Positions 12,070 to 23,300 of a stretch of DNA of 64,000 nucleotides are shown piece by piece. Both the position numbers and the translations under genes were made by a program. This DNA is from Endomychus coccineus (taxonomy: Eukaryota; Arthropoda; Insecta; Coleoptera; Endomychidae). A model generated the notes under the pieces. It saw only the letters and a list, made by a program, of their open reading frames with translations. It was not told the origin of the DNA and searched no databases. The stretch spans positions 13,569,631 to 13,633,630 of the forward strand of contig OY294070.1 of the NCBI GenBank assembly GCA_958510875.1. The letters run 5' to 3'. Positions within the stretch are counted from its first letter, which is position 1. Each line of letters begins with the position of its first letter.

Positions 12070-12480
12070 AATAGATTGAATCAAAATGGCTGCCATTGCA
12101 CGCATAATTGCTCCATCTCTGCCAGTCGATTCGAACTTGTCTTAAATCTAGTATTAGGCTTTACCGTCGGGGATTCCCCTTTCCCCATAGCCCACTGTGA
12201 GTGCCGCACGTCGTCTCACCTGAAATACGTGATTCGGTTTTCGTTAATGTCTGTAATTCGAGCGTGGTGTCGACGAACGTCGATCAGTTTTAATCCGACC
12301 GGAACAATCGATAACTTTATCGACGGAGATAATAAATTTGGAATGCCAAACAGAATTGATAGCGTTCGACTCACAAATTTCCCTTCACCTTCTTGTTATT
12401 GTAAACGTGAAGTTCTGATAGGAATGCTGGTTGCACAGTTTGGAAGTTGTTCTCTCCAGTTTCGAACTCATCAGTAAGCC
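12070..12480. other. Unique block with a 133-codon open frame, candidate regulatory element
   Basis: Non-repetitive, CpG-containing sequence with ATCGATAA and TTATCGACG words near 12308-12324. The plus-strand frame 12076-12477 is open for 133 codons. Its translation is Cys/Ser-rich with no recognisable domain and no splice or start context that convinces, so I do not call a gene. Openness here can follow from local composition. Confidence 0.3.
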
Positions 12481-12739
12481 ATTTAAGTGATTGCTGCAGT
12501 TTTGACGAAAAAAAAGCTCCTAGGTTGTCATTGCCCACATATTCCATCAGGTGTCCAAAGTACCAACCAATATATCCATCCACATACTTTTCCAATATTT
12601 CAATGATCATGAAAGCTCAGTAGTATAGGTCATTAATTCAAGTATAGTCCAATGAGAGAACCAAAACGATGTATCTTATGAAACACCTGAACCAACAAGA
12701 TCGTTCTCAACAAAATTAGCTTCAATCTGCAACCGACAA

Positions 12740-12880
12740 CGGAAAGTTTGGAGTTTTCATACACACTTGGTGTTTTCCTGCCAGCTGGAAGAAAGCTAGA
12801 GTCCAACCAATTCCAAAAAAGGAAAGGACACCATTCCTAACAGTTATAACGACTGACAAATATGGCTTTCGTCACCGAGA
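12740..12880 (+). pseudogene. LINE reverse-transcriptase fragment (RT entry)
   Basis: Translates in pieces as FPASWKKARVQPIPKK and then PNSYND. This is the conserved lead-in to the RT domain of Jockey/R1-type elements. Only about 45 residues can be followed. Confidence 0.6.
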
Positions 12881-14270
12881 TTAACAGGAGATCTGCTTGC
12901 AAAAATATGGCAGACATCCATTCAAAAATATGGGGTATCTCTAGTTGTAGCATTGAATATGTTCAAAGCACGTGACACCAAGACCAAGACTTTCTTGCGC
13001 GCCAGGAAACCAAGTCGTTCACCATTGAGTTGTCGCTCAGATAGATCAGTGCATGTGAGTCGCCTATGAATGATGTAAGTTCTCCTTGATTCACGGAATC
13101 TAGATAGCATCCTCTGTTCATCGAAAATTAACTGGGACAATTGAAAAATTTCACATGAACTGCTTTATTGTGTTTAGATTAAAAGATGAATTTAACATAG
13201 ATAACGATATTTACTAGGTGTGATCTAATATCTCAGGGATTTACCTTGGACTTAGTTATATTTGCATTTCAAACATCGAATTCTAGGAATATAATATGAC
13301 AATGCATTACAATTTCGTAATTTTTAATAACCGCAAACCCATAACCTCGTGTTAAATTACGAAACTATCGAGATCTTGAATTTAGTTCCTGGACTGTTTC
13401 GAGTAGGTTATACTGGATTTATGAAAATTTGCGAGGGTTTCATCAGAATTGCCGACGTTTCGGACTCATTCTTGTTGTTTCTAGTACTTGCACGAAAACT
13501 ACTTTCATCACTCATCATAAAAACAGATCTTTCCTAAGAAGCCACTATAAGGTAAAAGTAACATCTAAGAATGCATCTGTAAGAATTTAAAAAAATTTGC
13601 CACAGAGTTCGGAAGATATTATTATATGAAAACGGTCTGGTATTAAATAAAAATGTGAATGAATTAGCAAACAAAATGGAGAGCTGTGATGATATGCTCT
13701 TGAATTCTTTGGATCCTCATTACTCTTGGGGGCATTGTTACAACTTTGGCAAGAGAGTAACATTAGACTGAACTATCACGATAACAGCTTTGTCAGAAGG
13801 TGAAGGAATAGCCCAAATATCGGGCTTTCACGATACAAATATTCGCAGAATCATCCACAAATATTTGGGCATGAATGAAGTTGGTGGAAAGTGGGTTTCC
13901 AAATAGCTTTGAATGTGCTCGGTCCTTTTTTGAGCTCTGTGGAGAACTTCTGTGTTGAAGATAATTGTCACAGGAGATGGTTCGCCACTGAAGCCAAAAA
14001 GTACAAGCACCACTAAGAAAGTTTAGAGTCTGTCAGTTGACAAAAAAGGTGATGACTACTACTTTTGGGATTGTGAGGGCATTCTTTTTATAATAGGCTT
14101 TCGATCATCAATGTAATAGCATTGATAAGGTGCAGATCAATCAGTAACAAACTTATAGTTCCAGACAGCTGTTTCGCTGTTCTCATGGAGGTGATCAATA
14201 TGACGAACAGGTTAAAGAATAGATTACCCGTGACTTTTGTAAACTTCGAGAAATCTATCAGTCAATGTGC
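12881..14270. other. Non-coding sequence
   Basis: No gene seen. A CACCAAGACCAAGAC word at about 12977 recalls the 6-8 kb repeat. Confidence 0.4.
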
Positions 14271-14279
14271 CACCTTGTT

Positions 14280-14590
14280 TGATCACTCATTGCGACATTG
14301 CGTTGGAAATATTCTGGGTTTCTGGCGGGCAAAAACATGCTAGAATAGAATAGGCTTCCGAGCACGGGGCACAATGGGCCCAACTAAGTGGTCTAAGTGC
14401 ACTTGGGGACTAAACCCCCTTCTCTCACATGATGATCAGAATACTTCGGCGAAGCAAAACTGCTTTCCGAGAAACGTGAGCAATATTTTGGGTTTCTGGA
14501 GGGCCTCTACCTGCAAGAGTAGAATGGTCTCCTGATCATGGGGCGCACAATGGGCCCAATCCAGTGGTCTAAGTGCATCTAGGGGTTGGA
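14280..14590 (+). repeat. Two tandem LINE 3' tails
   Basis: Two segments about 180 bp apart each contain GGGTTTCTGG, then a CACAATGGGCCCAA block and GTGGTCTAAGTGCA. The same tail occurs at 41430-41580 and, reversed, at 56745-56900 attached to LINE ORF2 sequence. So these are 3'-end fragments of that LINE. Confidence 0.65.
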
Positions 14591-14599
14591 TCCCAGCCC

Positions 14600-15059
14600 T
14601 TTATTGATCTTAATGATTCGTGTAGTCCAGATATGGCCTCCCAAGCGACTATTATCTGTTTGGGGATTTAGAAAGGGACCTTCGAAAGCATTTCAGTGAT
14701 GCTGAAACGATGTAATAAATACATTGGGGGCATTATATTGAAAAATAAAATTAAATTGTGAGTATACGCCGTTTTCTTATCAAGTGCATTGGAGATTAGT
14801 TGCTACATATCTTAAGTAATTGAATCATATTCAGCTAGACCAATAAAGGATTATCGCATCTTCAGCGGGAGGCAGTGCTGTAAATCTTTACAAAAACTTG
14901 TTTAATGTACATTTGAGGTTATGCAATCGAACCACCAGCTATCAAACTAGCGTACCGCTAATTGCAAGATTTTAATTAACGAAATATTCAGCATAAAATC
15001 AAAGATAATAGAGGTAAAAGGAACGGTAGGTACTGATGACGTAATAAAAAGCAGACGTT
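14600..15059. other. Non-coding sequence
   Basis: AT-rich, no recognised feature. Confidence 0.45.
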
Positions 15060-15330
15060 GGCTCGATCAACATTATCTTTGAGGGTACATATTTAGGGGG
15101 GGCGGATGCGGAGCGAGGATCGGCGGGGCGGTGGTGCGGGTGGCAAACGTAAATGTGCAAATGAATAATCTGTCCGTATGTGAAACAAAGACGTGGAAAT
15201 GTCAATCAGTTGATAGAAAGAGACGGCCAATAATCAATCGATATTACTCAGACCTAGTCGGAATCATTCTAATTGTCAGTATGGGGGTGCTGAGGTGCAG
15301 GAGGGTGAGATAAATTGAGAACCGAAACTG
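15060..15330. other. Unique G-rich block with overlapping ATCRAT motifs
   Basis: GC-rich for this window (GGCGGGGCGGTGG). It then has the overlapping pair ATCAATCGAT at 15233-15242, two ATCRAT words of the kind bound by CUX/Cut-class homeodomain proteins. No stable reading frame. Candidate regulatory block, inferred. Confidence 0.3.
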
Positions 15331-15890
15331 AAATATAGAATGTGGTGAAGAGACGGAGACAGCTTTCTACTATTATAATTCATTACTGCCGATACCAATA
15401 TCCAATTGCAATACGAAACCGCACACTCGTATTATTTATGCAGAATATTGTGAACTGGTTGAATGCTATATTCAGTTTTAATGCTACTTAAATGTTACAT
15501 GTACTATTCATTTCCACAAGAAAGGTGGTGGCACTTGGTTATTCAACATAACATTAGAACCAATTGAACTAATACAGCTGCGAATCCGGATGTCTTGGAG
15601 GCCAGTTAGAAATGAAACGTGAAAAGCGTTGAAATAATAATCTTGGGCCACTGTATGAATCGATGATTAATTTTACTTCGAATAACAAGATATAAAGTAT
15701 AAAGTATAAAGTACATTGAAACCAGGTTTACAAAATAAACATTAAATATCAATCTTGCAGAGGTGCTGCAAAAAAAAGGAATAACAAATGAATAAATGAA
15801 GAACAATACCTATATATAAGAAAATAATAAGGACATTGATAATTTATAGTGAAACCAAAAATGGCAAAGAAAAGAAAATATTAATAATAA

Positions 15891-16248
15891 TTATTGTGTA
15901 GTTAGTTTTTTCATATATCCTTGTAATTCTATCTTGTAATCGCTCTTTTTAATTGCTTTGTGACTATTCGGCAGATTATTAAAGGTCTTTATAGCTGAAT
16001 ATTTCGGACTTTTTCTCCCAACTTCCAAAATTGCTTTGGGCAATACTATATATTTGTTTCTTGTTTTTGATAAATTAATTATGAATTTTTCTGATAGATC
16101 TCTTTTCACTAAATTTTGTACATGATCTTTCCATTACAGATTTTTATCAAATATAATCCCAAGATATTTGACTCGTCTAATCTCCTCTCCATTCAATTCC
16201 AGATCAAAAAAGTGTGGTTGTGTATTATTATAGTTTGTTACATAAGAC
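15891..16248 (-). pseudogene. LINE ORF2 C-terminus, 3' half
   Basis: Minus-strand translation resumes as YVTNYNNTQPHFFDLELNG and YLGIIFD, then RDLSEKFI, LPKAILEVGRKSPKY and IKTFNNLP, ending at 15891. These are the usual post-RT segments (H/F.L.G..I, YLG, and the SLP end) of Jockey/CR1-like ORF2 proteins, and they follow directly from the KLALNITKT end of the RT half. Confidence 0.8.
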
Positions 16249-17824
16249 CAGTGGCGGCTTCTCGAAGGAGGCTAAGAAGGCTCAGCGTCCTCACCAATTT
16301 ATCTTAATGATCATTCTCCATTTTATTTCCTGTTTCTCTGATAATTCTTTAAATTTTACAATTAATTCCCTGTTCTCAGAAGTTATTTTTAATCTGGCAA
16401 CAGTGGCCAGAGGCTAGATTCTCTATATATCTCAAACGCTAAATACGTGTGGTCAACACAGTTGCCGTTTTTCCAACCAGTTCAATTCACAAATAGGGTA
16501 AAATAGCGAATATGGCAACACTCCATGTAGGCTAGCTTCTCGTACGCACCCGGCCTGCGTATGAAATACGATTACTTGCCGCCGCTGCAAACTGCGACAC
16601 GTGCTCTGTCAGTTGTTGTTTTTGTTTCGCGAAGCGATGTAAGGTTAAGTTATAATTTATATATTCGGTGAGTTATTAACAAAGAGTTCTTTGGTTATTA
16701 AACGTTAAAATGAGTAGTGATCTAGTTGCTGAAAAGATTAGTGATGACAGGTATGTTTCAAAATCGATCATTTAATACTGATAGTTGTAAAAAATATTTA
16801 TGGTTAACGGGATCTGAGGTACACAATAAATTATATTGCTGGTATTGCTTAATATTTACATCTGATACAACTTCATGTTGGGCGCACTCGGGTTATGATG
16901 ATTTGTAAAATTTAGCTCATGGTATAGACAGACATGAAAAATCGCAGGAACATATTACATCGAGTATTAAGTTTAAATTAACCGGTAAACAGAATATTGT
17001 TAAAGGAGGAAAACATATAATTTGGTAGACAAGAAACTACATTATAAACACTTTTTTTATGAAATTTTAGATACTATTGAAGGTCAAATTGAGATTCGAA
17101 TTTCCGATTTACATGAATTGAAGTTTTTTGTATAACTTAGTTCTAAAATATAAATTTTTTGATAAAATAGCACTGCACAATGAATTATGCATTATATACT
17201 CGGATAAAAATATTTTAGGCCAGTACGACATTCACGCCGATATGATAAAATATATGATAGACAATGATTTGCAACAAGTTTTACCTCAGTTTTATAAACT
17301 ACTTTGTTTGACAGTCACCATTCCTGTCACTTCGGCATCGGTGGAGAGATCATTTTCTACTCTCAAACGAATTAAAACTTACATGCCAAATACAATGGGC
17401 CAAAATCATTTATACAATGTTAGTTTAATATCTATTGAAAAAGATTTAGTAAAACACTTAAAACAAAATGATACATTTTTTGATAATATTATTGATCATT
17501 TTTCGCAAACTAAAGACCGTAGAATTCCGTTAATATATAAAAAAGTTGATAAAATTAATAAAAAAAAACAAAATATGGAAAATTCCAAAAATGAAGAAAA
17601 ATATTAAAAATCCAAAAAAAATAAAAGACAAAAAACGAACAAAAAAATTTTTTTCCAAGAGAAACTATACCTCCACGTTGGTTCTTGCTGGGTAGCAATT
17701 AATTTTGTCACTGAAGTAGCTGGTACGGTCGCTGTGCAAAGGTTAAAAGGCTGTGAATAGAGTATATTTTTACCAAAAACGTTTTATGTCCAGCCTCCTC
17801 TCTTAAAAATTCACGAGCCGCCAT
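16249..17824 (+). mobile_element. hAT transposon inserted in the LINE
   Basis: The left end is CAGTGGCGGCT at 16249. The right end, reversed, reads ATGGCGGCT followed by GAGGAGGCTG, giving imperfect inverted termini. An 8-bp target duplication could not be recognised with certainty, so the ends have drifted. It carries a degenerate transposase and lies within LINE coding sequence. Confidence 0.8.
16710..17607 (+). pseudogene. hAT transposase, internally deleted
   Basis: The N-terminal part (16780-17010) shows the TTF-type zinc finger WLTG..NKLYCWYCLIF and the following HEKSQEHI, with a stop at 16906-16908. The catalytic middle is largely missing. From about 17080 the C-terminus resumes with IEIRISDLHELKF, and an open frame (17128-17607) holds the hAT dimerisation domain: LPQFYKLLCLTVTIP, TSASVERSFS and LKRIKTYM. 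The type resembles ZMYM1/DUF4371-like hATs. About 300 residues are left where roughly 700-800 are usual, so it is a dead copy. Confidence 0.85.
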
Positions 17825-18412
17825 ACCGTTTTAGTGATATTAAGGGCTAGTTTATTATGATGTAACCAATCTTTCAAGTAATCAAGCTGTTTTTGCAATA
17901 GTTTTTCCAGGTGTTCCCAAGTATCGGCTGATGCAATGAGTACTGTATCATCTGCGTATGTAATAATTTTACATTTCTCGAAAAGGATATCTATCATATC
18001 GCTTATGTAAATAATAAATAATAGGGGACCTAGAACAGTTCCATGTGGTACTCCTGTAGTTACAACCATAAGATCACTTTTATTTATTCTAACAAGGTGT
18101 TTTCTATTTTGTAGATAACTTTCGATTGGTTTAAGTGTGATACCTCCGATTCCGCAACTTTCTATTGTTTTAATCAGTAGCGCATAATTTACTTGGTCAA
18201 ATGCTTTCGAAAGATTAAGGAAAACAGCTGCTAATGGTCTGCTTTGATCAAGGTCAGAATATAGCTTTTCGATTACTTCGATGATTGCATTGTTAGTGCC
18301 CATATTTTTTCTAAAACCAAATTGGTTATTTGATATTATTTTGTTCCTCTACAAATTTCGTAAGTCTGGAGTGAATTAATTTTTCAAAAATTGGATAAAT
18401 TGGATTATTATT
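17825..18412 (-). pseudogene. LINE reverse transcriptase, 5' half
   Basis: Reads IYPIFEKLIHSRL, then after a frameshift near 18340 QFGFRKN and a long open stretch. Motifs seen: FLNLSKAFDQVNY (motif A; usual D is N), TTGVPHGTVLGPLLF (motif B; usual Q is H), ITYADDTVLIA (motif C, YADD intact at 17944-17958) and KLALNITKT. RT would copy the element's RNA at a nicked target. Upstream endonuclease and ORF1 are missing. At least one frameshift and the hAT insertion inactivate it. Confidence 0.85.
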
Positions 18413-20300
18413 ATTTGAATCCCGAACCAGAATAATATTATTTTCAATAGTTCCATTTCATATTTTCATTTATCTAAATTTTGATTGGAAAGTTTAATTG
18501 AAAATTATGAATTAAAAATAGGTAATTTCTAGAGTGATTTTCAAAAAATAAACATAAATATATGTATACAAGTTTTTTAAGTTCAAGTTGAAATACTTTT
18601 CAAAAACACCTAGTATATAATTTTGCACAGACAAAGCCAAATAATTTATTTAAATTTCGATTGGATGCTTCACATTATAGCAATCGTGTTATTGCATTAG
18701 ACAAAGAATACGACACCCCTGTCATGCACTCCATGATATACGCCAAAACCAGATTAGGAAAATAATAATCGATGACTTTCTAAAATGATTTGTAACAGTA
18801 GGGGTGTTAAAAACAAGGGCCATCTTTAATTGAAGATGTTTTATGACCTCCAAAAAAACCAACACGTCCCACTAGGTTACTTCAAATAAATATTTATGAG
18901 AGCAGCGCGTTTTAAAAACTTTAATTGGCATGATTAACTTTGTTTACATCATTCGATTGTTTTATTCGAAGCCACCTTCGAACTTAATTAGCGATTATAA
19001 TGAATTTTAATTGTTATCCAGTGTAAGTTATGATTGTTTTATGAATTCGACTTATTTTGAAGAAAAAGGAAATAGTTCATTAATTTTTATATCTCACACA
19101 TCACTTAACATCAGTTATAATTCCAAGGCTGTGTGATTTGTGTGTGATTCCGGCTTTTATTATTAATTTAATGGACCAATGTATAAATTTCTATTACTTC
19201 GTCACAGAAGAATGGCTTTTATAAGTTGTCTTTGTCCAATTCACATGTATTCTTTTATCTCTTCGTATATGTGGACATTCAGTATGAACCATTAAATCGT
19301 CTTTGTACTCGAGTTCCTGTTTTCCGGCTGTCAAGTACCTTACTTTTTACGACTCCGAGCTAATTTTTTGGTTATTAAATGATTTAACCATTTATAACAT
19401 GTAATATTTGCCTCAACACGGAAACTATTCAAGCCAGTCCAGTCCCGTCGAACTTGTGAGAACTCACTTTGTTTTTTGTCACAACACAGTTAAGTTTGTT
19501 AGGGTCAATCCGATTGAATTTGCAACCACTTCCGTATATCCGATTCAAAATTTGGAGCAGCGACTTATCTCCCATGGCGTTACAATAATCAAACACAATT
19601 ACATAAACTATCGACAATCACTCCATTAAAAAATGCCAAAATATCGTACATTCTAATTTTAAGCTAAAACGCTGCGAAAATAGAGCTAGATGAGAAAAAT
19701 TCATCACAGCCTTGTTCAAATTCATTCTCTATATTTTTGAGAACGTTCATTGAAAACTTGCCGTTGCTTGAACTGAAATTCGGAAAAATTTTTGTTTCTT
19801 ACCATTTGAAACGCTGCCAAAACAGAGCTAGATAGGAGAAAAATTCATCAAGATATGTTTACCATAGTCATGTATGAAGAGCTACGTTAAATAGTTTTCT
19901 TTGAGTTTCTATTTGTTGATCCAAGGTCTACAAGTTTACTAATCACTGGCAAGTGGTATTTTGAGATTCGTTTTAATTTTTTGAACGGTCATAGAACTTA
20001 TTAAAGCACATCTGGTACATTGTTTTGTTCGTCGATATACAGAAAAATGTATAATAGGTGGAAAGGTGGTCGTAGAAATACATCTACGGTTTCGGTTCTT
20101 AATTTTCGGAAGTTGAAGAATTAAACTCAAATTTACACAAAACTTGTAACATTTAACTTAGAAAATAATGCTGACATATTGTTTCAACATACTGTAGTAT
20201 TCTCGAAGCTGGGAGTTATCAGCAAAGCTAAATCTAAAATTATGTCATTAAATATTAGGAATTAATTTGGATGTTGTACAAATTGAGGGATGGAGGTAGA
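18413..20300. other. Non-coding sequence
   Basis: No gene recognised. A short direct repeat (ACGCTGC.AAA...AGAGCTAGAT...AAAATTCATCA) occurs near 19670 and 19810. Two overlapping frames on opposite strands near 19408-19629 look like chance. Confidence 0.45.
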
Positions 20301-20362
20301 CAATGGTTTCAGTGTGTCCAGTTTGTCCTTTGTACAATTATTACAGTCATTACAGAAGAGAG

Positions 20363-20580
20363 TCCATTCTCCTCTCTAGAGCATCGTAGAAAGGTGGGGA
20401 TCTCTCCCTTTTACACAAAGCGTTCTTGGGAAACTTCATACGGTGACCCGCCTCGACTTTGTCTCTTACTTTCCATTCTCCTCTCTAGAGCATCGTAGAA
20501 AGGTGGGGATCTCTCCCTTTTACACAAAGCGTTCTTGGGAAACTTCATACGGTGACCCGCCTCGACTTTGTCTCTTACTT
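20363..20580 (+). repeat. Exact 109-bp tandem duplication inside a LINE relic
   Basis: Positions 20363-20471 and 20472-20580 read the same base for base as far as I can check by eye. Both encode the SSLEHRRKVG segment of the LINE C-terminus. The lack of differences suggests a recent duplication or an assembly artefact. Confidence 0.85.
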
Positions 20581-21050
20581 TCCAGACAGATCACTCCATG
20601 TGGTGGTCGACGGAGTATCCTCCGATACAACGACTGGTATTCCACAGGGACCTCTCTTGGCACCAACTTTGTTTCTGCTCCATATAAATGATTTGCTGAA
20701 AGAGACCATCTGTCTCATCCACAGCTTTACAGATGCTGGTACAATTCATGCCGCTTTCTCATCTAGAGCCCCTATAACATCCAATGAAGACAAATGAGCG
20801 AGACAAAGACAGGTTGATAGAGATGGAGATCTGGCAAAGATTTTAAAATGGGGATCTGATAATCTAGTAGAGTTTAATGCAACCAAAATTCAAGCTTGCA
20901 TCTTCTCTAGGGAGGCGGATCCCACAATCCCTAATATGATGATGTCAGGTACAGCTATTCCATGTTCGGGATCAACTCCAACAGCACGCTCTAATGACAC
21001 GATCATGTGAGGTCCATTGCGAAAACCGGTTCACAAAAACTTGTAGCAAA
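20363..21050 (+). pseudogene. Jockey-like LINE ORF2, rearranged
   Basis: The order of protein pieces is scrambled. The C-terminal SLEHRRKVG segment comes first (20363-20580), followed by RT motif B (TTTGIPQGPLLAPTLFLLHINDLL, about 20625-20700), a decayed motif C (SFTDAGT instead of an F/YADDS-type box), and post-RT debris to about 21050 (ILKWGSDN-like and DHVRSI-like pieces). The same family is at 29470-30015 and 53086-54110. The inverted order means fragments joined after insertion or two nested insertions. Frameshifts are frequent. Confidence 0.75.
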
Positions 21051-21850
21051 TTTCATCGTCATAGAGAAAATGTATGATAGATGGGAATGCGGTCATAGAA
21101 TTTATTAAAGTACTTTTGATTTTCATGAAAGCTAACACAAGGAGGAAGAGGATAATATTATGCAGCAAATCTCATGATTGCAAGTATTGCGAAAAAAATT
21201 ACTGAGTAACAACCTTTCATGTCAAAGTTTACTTAATGTTGACAAATTGCAGTAATTTATTATTGAAAATAAAGTTTTAATCAATTTTAACGTTCTAAAT
21301 CGCAGTCATAAGATAAGGCGTCATGTGTCGTTTGACGATTTTTAGAACGGGGATCAATTCGAGAGCTATGCAAGTTGTTGTAATCTACAAGCAAACCGTG
21401 CTGCTCTCAAAGCAGTTAATCGAATTATTTCCCGGCTTAGATGAGAGTCGGAGATTTTTTTAATTTACAAATCGATCTGATGTGCGTTTACGAATAATGG
21501 CACGTAAGGGAAACATTCTAATTAGTGAAATAGTGCTTTGTATTCCGCTTCTAATGCAGCCAGGAGGGCCTTAATGTGATATCCAATCGTGGGACCACGC
21601 ATGCAAATCCTACATCGGCTTTAGGGGAGACATTGTTTTATTAGCGTTCGCTTATTTTGAACTTTCATTTGTCAATGATAAGCAACGGAAACAGTCTTGA
21701 TTTTTTCTTCGAAATCAATGATTCTAAAAATTACTACTCACTGCATTAATTATATTCTCCTTTTGGTTTAATTAATTTAACGTAATTCATTTATTTCAGA
21801 ATATTCGTCAATTTAAGGTTTGTTTGATTTGATTTATCTATTCGATCAAC
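21051..21850. other. Non-coding, unique block at 21330-21780
   Basis: 21330-21780 is non-repetitive with CpG and homeodomain-type AATTA words. Nothing coding is seen. Candidate regulatory sequence at best. Confidence 0.35.
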
Positions 21851-21854
21851 ACTA

Positions 21855-22430
21855 TTCTAACTAGGAGATAGGTCACACTAACACACATGCTCATTATTTC
21901 CGTCTTTACGTACGTTTCGGTCTCTCAACCATCATCAGAAGACGTATCAATGTCTGAAACGGAATTTCTTGAAACTAATTGTATCAAACATTACCACACA
22001 TTCCGGAGACCTCAGAGAAAATTAAGAAATGTTTAAAAATGTATGATATAAATTTTGCCCATAAACCTACTAACTGTGTTGGTAAACATTTTTTTTTAAT
22101 CTTAAACCTTTAATACCTGAAGACAGAATTAGATTGAGGTGGGACAGAATCTCTAAACAATATTTACAAAAAAGAATGTATGGTCATAAGTCATAAGTAT
22201 AGTACTAGAAACAAAAGCTCCACCGTTTGTGATTATAACCATTCGATTAAGAAAATGTTAATATTTCAACTAAAGAAGCCATTTATTATAAAAGACCTAT
22301 CTTAAAACGTGACTCCATGTCTGTAAATCATAGAACAGACGTTCAATCACTGTAAACTTCAATTTACTAGTGAAATAGAAGTGAACAAAAACATACAATT
22401 TCCTAGATATGAAAATTAGGCAGGATGCAG
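21855..22430 (+). pseudogene. Penelope-like element family A fragment
   Basis: Starts with the family terminus (GGTCACACTAACACA, then TTTCGGTCTC..ACCATCATCAGAAGA at about 21915-21943). It jumps to coding sequence matching the other family A copies: ETSEK-like, HKPTNC, KKECMV and the CDYNH end, with several stops. The 3' portion (TTTCCTAGATATGAA at about 22400) belongs upstream in the family order, so the copy is rearranged. Confidence 0.7.
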
Positions 22431-22435
22431 ATGAA

Positions 22436-23300
22436 AAAATTTTTGTGGCAACACAATTCGATTATTAATTTGTTGTGCTTTTTTTCATAGGTTATACGAT
22501 TAGGAAAATTCAAAGTTCTGCTTCACTGAAAAAAACATTAAAAAAAAATTATATCCAATGATTTCAGTATTTTTATTTTATAGGTGCTTTACATAAAAAA
22601 CGCATTTATGAAAAAAATTACGAAATAAAAAGAATTTTTATTAATTTCTTTCCTGATGGAATTTTTGTGGCAAATCAACTAGATTTTTATTTATAGTTTA
22701 TACGATTAGGAAAATTCAATGTTCCGCTTCACATTTATGAAAAAAAGTATTTTCATTAATTTCTTTCCAATTGGAATTTTTGTGGCAACACAATTCGATT
22801 ATTTATTTGTTGTGATTTTTATTCATTGGTTATAGGGTTATACGATTAGGAAAATTCAAAAATCTGTTTCACTGAAAAAACGCATTTAAAAGAAATTATG
22901 AATTAAAAATAATTTTCAATAATTTCAGTATTTTTATTTATAGGTGCTTCACATAAAAAATGCATTTATGAAAAAAATTACGAAATAAAAAGAATTTTCA
23001 TTAATTTCTTTCCGGGTGGAATTTTTGTGGCAAAACAATTAGATGTTTTATTTGTTATTTGTTTATTGTTTATACTATTAGGAAAATTCAATGCTCCGCT
23101 TCACTTTTATGAAAAAAAACATCTTTCCAATTGGAATTTTTGTGGCAACACAATTCAGTTATTAATTTGTTGTGATTTTTATTCATAGGTTATACAATTA
23201 GGAAAATTCAATGTTCTTCACTGAAGCATTAAAAAAAATATGAATTAAGAACAATTTTCAGTAATTCCAAGATTTTTATTTATAGGTATTACTATTGGAT
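22436..23300. repeat. Higher-order tandem repeat, about 340-360 bp
   Basis: TGTGGCAACACAATTC recurs at 22444, 22781 and 23141 (spacings 337 and 360). Half-period relatives (TGTGGCAAA.CAA) occur at about 22665 and 23026. Each half ends with TACGATTAGGAAAATTCAA. The block is therefore a dimeric higher-order repeat of about 2.5 units with diverged halves. No coding. Confidence 0.75.

Larger units (their letters stand above)
15640..18412 (-). mobile_element. LINE (Jockey/CR1-like), minus strand, split by a hAT element
   Basis: RT lies at 17825-18412 and the ORF2 C-terminus at 15891-16248, with a hAT transposon between them. The 3' end carries short TATAAAG tandem repeats near 15690-15712, a common LINE tail. 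Protein continuity across the hAT shows the two halves were one element. Confidence 0.8.

Noticed and set aside
12076..12477. 133-codon plus-strand frame, among the longest here
   Set aside because: No recognised domain, odd Cys/Ser composition and no exon borders; better explained as a GC-richer non-coding block.
19408..19629. Frames open on both strands over the same bases
   Set aside because: Mirror openness with no domain is typical of chance; no splice context.
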